Assembly: GCA_019915015.1 (NCBI GenBank)
Contig: JAHBBC010000010.1
Coordinates: 1,550,001 to 1,614,000, forward strand
DNA length: 64,000 nt
Direction: 5' to 3'
DNA from: Auriscalpium vulgare
Lineage: Eukaryota > Basidiomycota > Agaricomycetes > Russulales > Auriscalpiaceae
Under the pieces are notes generated by a model, which saw nothing but the letters and a program-made list of their open reading frames with translations, was not told the origin of the DNA and searched no databases. Shown piece after piece: positions 57,783 to 64,000 of the stretch (its first letter is position 1; every line of letters begins with the position of its first letter). Position numbers and translations under genes: made by a program.

Positions 57783-58656
57783 GGTGGAGAGAGCGTTGTC
57801 TGTCGGTGATGTAGCAGCTGGGTTGAGTTGCTGCTGAGACTCGTCAGTCGAGCCGTCTTTTATCCAGATGCCTTCGACAGAATTTTCATTTCTGCTGTAC
57901 GCATTGGAGGCCAGCCGATGTCAGGACCCTACAAGACGCCGGTAAGCAATTCTGTGACAAACAGATTTAGGAGATTCGTACGCTCTGCGAGATATAACAC
58001 ATACATGAATAGAAAGCGAGCCGCCGTGGGTGTAACCTCCGAGGGTTTGAGAGCTCACGCGGCTGCTACACCATCAATGCTGCATCCCCTCGTGCCGCCG
58101 CCGAGTCGAGAGCGTACCAGTGCCCACCAAAGTAGGCGAAACCTGCCCCATGACAAGCTGTTGTACGCGCAACCGTGGAACCACCGGCGGAGATGATGGT
58201 AGTCTGGGCTGTGCCAGGCCACATGAACATCAGACTCGTGCCAAAGTCCACAAGGCCGAACAGGCCAGAGCTGATGGCAGCGTTGTAGAGTATGTTGAGT
58301 GCCAGAAGTGAAGACTCTTCTTGTACCAAACAGCATCCAGCGACTCGCGCTATGGAAGACAGATCATCAGAGTCGTCGACACATGTACAAGTCGAGTATT
58401 GAACGTGGCCGATCTATGAAGGAGCAGAATCATATCCGTCTACGTCGGCGAGGTGGTATCAGCGTGCATGGATTACTGCAGCCTTATACCCCGCTTGAAC
58501 CTGCCTTGGATGGGGTCCGATGGGCAGGTGGAAAGAGGCAGCCTGAGTGGTCCATCCACCGTCGGCACCGAGATTACATAATACCTGAAGGCGCGGATTC
58601 CCACGGGCCGCGGACGAGGCGCCAATCATGCGGCGGCGCTCGGCCGCCTGGTCTTT
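57783..58656. other. Upstream flank of array copy 7
   Basis: TATA-like GATAAAAG at 57857-57864 on the minus strand. A minus-strand frame at 58066-58329 (ILYNAAISSGLFGLVDFG, STVARTTACHGAGFAYFG) looks protein-like but has no start or partner exon. It may be the end of a decayed gene. Confidence 0.4.
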
Positions 58657-58857
58657 AATCTATGTTCTTGCCTAGGCGCGGATCAGACACGCGCGGTCGA
58701 TGGGTCATCGACGAGTGACAGCGCTACAAGAAATGGATGGTATTGGCTATGGACAACAAGCGAAGCGAGTGCGGGATGAATGCGGGGTGGGCGTCAGACC
58801 ATAAGGACAGACCGACACGGAAACGACTCCTACACGAAAGCCAAGATGAGCAGCGAC
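58657..58857 (-). repeat. 201-bp direct repeat, left copy
   Basis: Identical base for base to 60084-60284, with different sequence outside the borders. It lies on the 3' side of the ORF at 58984-59787. A perfect 7-bp inverted pair GTCGATG..CATCGAC with a GGT spacer sits inside at 58696-58712. Confidence 0.95.
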
Positions 58858-58983
58858 GGGGAGGGATGGGCATACAAGGGTGCGGCGGGTGGGTTAGGCA
58901 CCGGAACGCAAGTGTAGGTAGCCGGACCGTGTCCAATAATAGTACAAATGCTGAGTAAGTGGGCAGCAGATAAGAGATAGCGA

Positions 58984-59787
58984 CTATGCGGAGAAGTCTG
59001 ACCCGTACTCCTCTGAGAACTCCATCGCGACGGAGTCGCCCGACGACGACGAGCTGGAATCGCCGTGGAACACAGAGCGCTCGATGCGCTGGGACCTGTC
59101 GGCGGCCTGTCTCTGCGCCTCTCGCTCCATGCCCCTCACGCGCGCGGGGTTCAGCAGGTGGCAGCAAAGCTGCGTCCGCGGCTGAGCGGGGTAGAGCCGA
59201 CGCGGGGAAAGGGGCTCGAGAGAGAGCGGGAGGAAGGGGCGTGCGATGGCGGATAGGAATTGCAGAGCGAGGGGGAGGACGGCCCACTCCAGGGGAACCT
59301 GAAGGTAGACCGTGGGCCCGCGAGCGTGCGGTGTAACGCAGAACTCTACCCAATGCGTCTCAACGGATCGCACCGAGCATATGCGACCCAACACCACCGG
59401 ATGGTGGGGGTTCAGCCTCCTGGACGGGTGGTACAGAGCCACTGCACTCCCCACGCGCAGCCAGGCGTTTGGACGGCAACAGACGAACCAGGTCGAGATC
59501 ATGCGGGATCCAATGGCGATCGACCGGCGGCTCACGTGCGCCACGACCCAAGCTGGATCAGAGAAGAGGGAGTTGATCGGGGCCAATGGGTGGATGCTGG
59601 GCGGCAGCACAGCGTTCCGCAAGATAGCGGCGGTGGAGAGGTGTGCCTGGGGGGGAGAGGGGAGCTGAGGGAGGGGAGGCAGGCCTGTGGAAGGCGGGGG
59701 ATGTGGCGGAGGGGGAATAGAGATGCTGCGCGCGCGGGTGGGCGCCGGCGCGCGCGGTTGGGGGGCGTAGGGGTGCTGTGAAGCCAT
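58984..59787 (-). CDS. Unknown proline-rich protein between the 201-bp repeats
   Basis: Single open frame of 267 codons from MASQHPYAPQPRAPAPTR to EFSEEYGSDFSA and TAG, with no intron needed. The first 60 residues are Pro-rich, then DPAWVVAHVSRRSIAIGSRM, WFVCCRPNAWLRVGSAVALY, THWVEFCVTPHARGPTVYL, a hydrophobic stretch VLPLALQFLSAIARPF, a charged helix REAQRQAADRSQRIERS and a Ser-rich acidic tail. The order of hydrophobic and Pro/Ser parts does not match any family I know. It lies entirely between two identical repeats, beside a recombinase gene in the same orientation, so it may be the cargo of a mobile unit. A chance frame cannot be excluded. Confidence 0.5.
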   Translation of the reverse strand: MASQHPYAPQPRAPAPTRARSISIPPPPHPPPSTGLPPLPQLPSPPQAHLSTAAILRNAVLPPSIHPLAPINSLFSDPAWVVAHVSRRSIAIGSRMISTWFVCCRPNAWLRVGSAVALYHPSRRLNPHHPVVLGRICSVRSVETHWVEFCVTPHARGPTVYLQVPLEWAVLPLALQFLSAIARPFLPLSLEPLSPRRLYPAQPRTQLCCHLLNPARVRGMEREAQRQAADRSQRIERSVFHGDSSSSSSGDSVAMEFSEEYGSDFSA

Positions 59788-60083
59788 AACTGGGGAAAAC
59801 AGTGTTGGCGACGCGGGTTATAAGGCATGATGTTGAAGGAGTGGCGTGGCACGTGGGCCGTTCCAAGACCGAACACTGCGTAAAGGAAGTGCGTAATGAG
59901 CTGGGAAAGGGAGGGAGGGTGCAAAAGATCGAGAGTGAGCGGATACGACCGCGAAGGCGAGTGGAGAGGAAGACGAGGAAAAACTTGGCATGGCGCGCTG
60001 GGCGTGTGTCGAGTCCGGCTACGGCCGCGACCATAGACCACGTGCTATGGCCATACTCGTTCCTCGCATTACCATAGAACTCC

Positions 60084-60284
60084 AATCTATGTTCTTGCCT
60101 AGGCGCGGATCAGACACGCGCGGTCGATGGGTCATCGACGAGTGACAGCGCTACAAGAAATGGATGGTATTGGCTATGGACAACAAGCGAAGCGAGTGCG
60201 GGATGAATGCGGGGTGGGCGTCAGACCATAAGGACAGACCGACACGGAAACGACTCCTACACGAAAGCCAAGATGAGCAGCGAC
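60084..60284 (-). repeat. 201-bp direct repeat, right copy
   Basis: Identical to 58657-58857. It lies on the 3' side of the recombinase gene and overlaps the end of its unspliced open frame. The inverted pair is at 60123-60139. Confidence 0.95.
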
Positions 60285-60365
60285 TCCCAATCATGGGTAG
60301 GAGGACTCCGACGCGTCGGCGAAGCTTGGCCCCCAAACAATAGGCGGAGGACTTACAAGAAGGTG

Positions 60366-61934
60366 TGACGTGCGAAAAGGACGTGCGCAGCAAGGCTGTA
60401 TGAATTTCGGGGCGCGCTTGCAAATACGGGGCGAGAATTTGCGCGTGTTTGCGGAGGTAGAGGTTGAAAGCGTCGCTGGACCAACGACCCTGCACGCGCA
60501 CGGTCTCGAAAGGGACGTTGCGCAACAGGTATTCCAGGGTGCCTCCGATGCGGAAGCTGTGGCCGTGCAGCTGGGGCCTCTCGGCTGCGTCCGCTGCGCG
60601 CTTGATGCGGTCCAGGAAAATGCGCCTCGAGAGCGGGCGTCGAGATCGCCCTACCGTGTGAGCAAAAAGGTGCTCGGTTGGCTGGGGGGTGTTGATGGAG
60701 AAATGGTTGCTGAGGGCGGCCTCGGGGTCTGTGGGGCCGGCCTGTCGCGCCCACTGCACGGTCTCGCCGGTGTGTGGGTGAGTCTTGGTGGAAGGGATGT
60801 GGAAAGACATCACTTCTCGCTGATTGCGATCCACTTCGGGCACCACGCATGCGGCCGAAATGTTCTTCTTCGGGTTGAATCGTGAGACAGCTTTCACTGT
60901 GAATTCGCCGGTGCGCGAAATGCTGTAGAACAGGGTCGTAGCGCACGCCCACGTCGCGGCGTCCAGGGGATCGGTGAGGTTGAAATGGGGGAGGAGGGCG
61001 GCGAGCGCTTCGACCGTGTATGGATCACGCGGCGGTCTGCGGTGAGCGCCAGTTGTCTCGGCCTGTGCGGAGCGCATGGCGATGTCGTAGCGGTTGCTGT
61101 CAATCTGCCAGGGGAGCTCATGCAGCACGTGCCATGCGCGAATGCCGCTGACGATGTTGTTGATGGAGTGATGTGAGTAGCTGCCTGTTTAAAGGAATTA
61201 GGATGTGGCGCGCGGTGCGCGATGTGTGTGCACACACCGATGAGTGCCGCGATAAATGCTATGATGAGTTCGGACGATGCGGGTGCTCGCGTGTCTTCTG
61301 GAATGCCCTTGCGGTCGCACCACACATGCAGCGTGAGCAATCCGGTGCCGTACACCTCTAGCGTGCTCTCTTCCCAGCCGTGCACGAGCGCCTCTGTTGT
61401 GCGTCGTAAGTCTGCGTCGGCGAGGCCGAGATTGGCGCGGCGCACGCCGGCCGGCGGCAACCACTTCTGCACGCGATTGCGCGCGTGGCAGTGAGGGCGT
61501 ATCGGGGACGGATCGGGAGTGAGGTGTGCAGGGTATGGGCGAGGTGGTTGCGTTGGGAGCGGGCGGGACGATAGCGGCGCGGGATTATGAGCTGGAGCCC
61601 AATATGTGGGGTTGGCTGGGGAGACGGAGCTCCTCGAGGCGCCGCTCGGAGTGGAAGACGGCGCGTGCGATATCGTTGCTGCGCTTGATGTGTTTCCTAG
61701 GCTTCGGACTGCACTGACTGATTCGACGACGGTCGTCGGGGGAGAGTCGAGCGTCGAAGTCGACGACGAAAGGCGCGAGTTCGGCTGGAATATCCAGGGG
61801 GGGAAGGAGAAGTGCTCGGCTCGCGTAGATGCCGCGGGAGGGCTCGTCGGCGGGGTTATCTGCGCTGGGGACGTATCGGGAGTGTACGCGAGCGCCGGTG
61901 TTCGCCAGGAGCTGGTGAACGCGATGATGGACAC
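60366..61934 (-). CDS. Tyrosine recombinase/integrase-like protein
   Basis: DNA breaking-rejoining enzyme. The long Pro/Ser-rich N-terminus is followed by a core-binding part (LADADLRRTTEALVHGWEES, YGTGLLTLHVWCDRKGI). An intron at about 61194-61245 (GTGTGT..CAG) joins IAALIG to SYSHHSINNIVSGIRAWHVL. The catalytic domain has the first Arg in TTLFYSISRTGEFTV, a Lys in HIPSTKTHPHTGETVQW, HxxR in LHGHSFRIGGTLEYL, and GRWSSDAFNLYLRKH supplying the Trp and the Tyr nucleophile. The full R-K-HxxR-W-Y set is therefore visible. No in-frame ATG precedes the core domain, so the 5' end is missing or in an unseen exon. A GTAAGT donor at 60353 suggests a further short exon. No reverse transcriptase lies nearby, which speaks for a Crypton-like or captured recombinase. 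Confidence 0.8.
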
Positions 61935-61979
61935 AACCAGGTAGTAGGGCGGAATGCGTAACGTAGCACCAATCCCTAG

Positions 61980-63560
61980 AGCGCTGCAGAGATGTCGGTG
62001 TGTGTGCGAGCGAGCGTCAGGAGTCCCGGAGTAAGCGACGACCGTCTCCGATCAATCGTACTGCGATCCGATCGAGAGCGCAGCAGCGACGAGGCGATCG
62101 ATCGACTCTCCGACCGATCGGAAAGCGAGGCTTCGACGTACGACGTCGGAAGGCTGCGACGCGACTGCGATCGAGGACTCGGGCAAAGGGGCAACAACGA
62201 TGGAACAAGATGAGGGCGATAAGACGGGAAGCGAGAACAAAGGCTAAGGCGATGGCTGAGGCTGAGGCGCGAGAGCAGTCAACCGATGTTGACCGCTATA
62301 CGATACGACGAGGGCGAGAGTGCACGACTTGTGCTCGGAGCGATGAGGGGGGGAACGTAACTTGCATTTCGCAGAGTATCCGACGACTATTTATACGTTG
62401 CGACGAGTACAGTGCGTGTCCGATCGAATAAGTACGGAAACATCGGAAAGACAAAAGAAAAGATAGCGGCGTCGTATCAAATGGTGCGGACAATGTGCGA
62501 GAGTCATGCGACGGTCAGACGACGAGGAACGAGGCGGGGTACGATGTCGAGCGAACGATCAGCGCTGTCAAGGGACAAAGGAAACGGTGCGGGAAACGAT
62601 CCGCTCTGTCGTCGACTGTGGGAAACAGCGTCGGGGAGCGCGGGAATAGACAAGGAGCACCATATCGAGCACGATAGCGGCGGTCCGATGACGAGGACAC
62701 GAGGATGCGCCTTCCGATTGCGAACGTTCGGAAAGCAACGCTTCCGACGCGCGTCGCGACTGGGTCACGTGTCGATCGCAAGTCGCGTCGTGACTGCGGG
62801 GGCGTAGCGCAGGTCGTAAGGCGCTAGGGCGCATCGGAGGGAAGCGGGCGAGTCGGTAGCGTTGAATCGGAGGACATCGGGGTAGTCGGACTCGTGTGGC
62901 GGACAATGGGCGAACGGACAATGTGCGACTGAGGCGGTACTCGTATGGCGTGAGAGCTCCGGAGTTGCGTAGCGCCGAACGTGTCTGTCGTGCGACCAGG
63001 CTGTGCGAGTCTGATGGAAATCTGATGCGTCGTGACGGGCGTGGGAAATGCTGTGCTGGCGAGCGTGTGGCGACTGGGGGCGCGTGGTGCGAGCAGCGTG
63101 GGAGTCGGCGGGGCGTTCCGATCGTGGCGCAGGAAGGCCGAGGTCACGTGACCGAGGACTTGGTCGAAAATGCGAAAAGACAGTCGAGATCCCCTCCCAG
63201 CGCGGGACGGGGCTTGTCACCTCCTCCTCACTGAGAACCTGACCGTCCACGGTCAGTGCGTCGAGGCGATGCAGTCGTACGGGAGTAGTCGGAAAGCGAA
63301 TTGAATGGCGGGGGAGTCGGAGACGAATAGCGGGCATGTCGGAAGCGATTAGCGGGGTCTCGGGATCGGATGACTGCGGCGGGCGAGGTCGGCGGAAAAT
63401 ACCCAAGTCGGAGGCGAACGTGCGAGTCTGGAGGGTCGTCGCAGGAAAGGTCGATACTGGATGAAGACGTAGGCGCCGTGGTGATGTCATGGGCTAGGCG
63501 CGGCGCGTCATGCAGCCGGGAAGGTGTACTTGGCTACCAAAGGCGATCGCAGGTGAGGCG
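61980..63560. other. CpG/CGA-rich stretch without recognisable gene
   Basis: Dense in CGA/TCG words; 62041-62100 alone has 11 CpG. This composition keeps several frames open on both strands, giving Arg-rich or Ser/Pro-rich translations without motifs. The longest (62765-63490, minus) has no recognisable feature. Possibly an old repeat or the flank of the mobile module. Confidence 0.5.
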
Positions 63561-63747
63561 GAGATGTGGAGTCGGAGTCCGGTATTCGTCGGCACGTCGC
63601 AGGCAGCACAAGGGCGCGATCGAAAATTCTGCGAAGTCGAACGAATCGCTAGGGAACAATGGGGACGTCGGAATCGCATAAAAGGCGTGCGATCGCGAGT
63701 CGGAGGCTCCATCTTCCTGCCTTCCTACCACTGGCGTTCACTTGAAA

Positions 63748-64000
63748 ATGTCTGCCCCCACTCCTCGCCGCCTCTCCGACGACAGCGTCGTTCGCCAACT
63801 CGAGCGCGTATTCAACCAGTGGTCCGACGGCGCTGACGCAGCGCAACGACTCCGATGGGTCCGCGACATGGCCAAAGCCATCGTGAGTACTTGTGCGACC
63901 CTTCGCCTGTCTTCGCGACTGACTTGCTCCTCTTCAGGCTTTCGCCCACTCGTATCCGAACGTCGAGGCGCGACTCGCGCAAATCATCGTGGACTTCCGG
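63748..64000 (+). CDS. Unknown protein, 5' part only
   Basis: Start MSAPTPRRLSDDSVVRQLER, then VFNQWSDGADAAQRLRWVRD and MAKAI, an intron (GTGAGT..CTCTTCAG, about 63882-63938), then AFAHSYPNVEARLAQIIVDF at the right edge. Helical and charged; not recognised. The canonical splice sites and the continuous frame on both sides support a real gene running off the window. Confidence 0.6.
   Translation, partial: MSAPTPRRLSDDSVVRQLERVFNQWSDGADAAQRLRWVRDMAKAIVSTCATLRLSSRLTCSSSGFRPLVSERRGATRANHRGLP

Noticed and set aside
58657..60284. LTR retrotransposon bounded by the 201-bp repeats
   Set aside because: Only about 1.2 kb lies between the repeats, with no gag/pol motifs, no primer-binding site or polypurine tract seen, and no matching target duplication at the outer borders (TCTTT against TCCCA).
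62765..63490. 241-codon minus-strand ORF
   Set aside because: Lies in the CGA-rich stretch where several frames are open by composition; no domain or signal found.

Overview
The window looks like nuclear DNA of a filamentous basidiomycete, most likely an Agaricomycete. Coding sequence is GC-rich and genes are broken by many short introns of about 35-70 bases with GT..AG ends. Gene content is typical fungal housekeeping: RAD2, RMI1, CAF120, PAM17, PAM18, COX11, NDUFB8 and PCC1. I saw no rRNA, tRNA or CRISPR. Gene models were spliced by eye, so internal exon borders are approximate unless stated.

1-19.4 kb is a compact housekeeping block: an incomplete AVT-type amino acid transporter, the KEOPS subunit PCC1, a PA2G4/EBP1 homologue, a probably decaying SAM-methyltransferase-like gene, complex I NDUFB8, the nucleotide-excision-repair nuclease RAD2, the TIM23 motor subunit PAM17, the copper chaperone COX11, and the long PH-domain protein CAF120/SKG3.

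19.4-26.2 kb holds three tandem short-chain dehydrogenase genes. They were duplicated together with their promoters; the middle copy is dead. 26.4-43.1 kb returns to housekeeping genes (DNAJC8-like J protein, RMI1, carnitine acetyltransferase, PAM18, EFM4, SGD1/NOM1). These surround two tandem paralogous SF1 helicases of UPF1 type, one of which has a strikingly AT-rich helicase core.

43.4-57.8 kb is an accessory region: seven paralogous genes, all on the minus strand, for small secreted cysteine-containing proteins with a probable Kex2 site. A membrane-anchored Shewanella-like phosphatase gene lies inside the array. Intergenic segments are duplicated along with the genes.

58.6-62 kb holds a mobile-looking module: a tyrosine-recombinase gene and an unrelated proline-rich ORF, each followed at its 3' side by an identical 201-bp repeat. 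It is followed by a CpG/CGA-rich stretch without a recognisable gene, and by the 5' end of an unknown gene at the right edge. The most unusual parts are the recombinase-repeat-cassette layout, the helicase pair, and the secreted-protein array.
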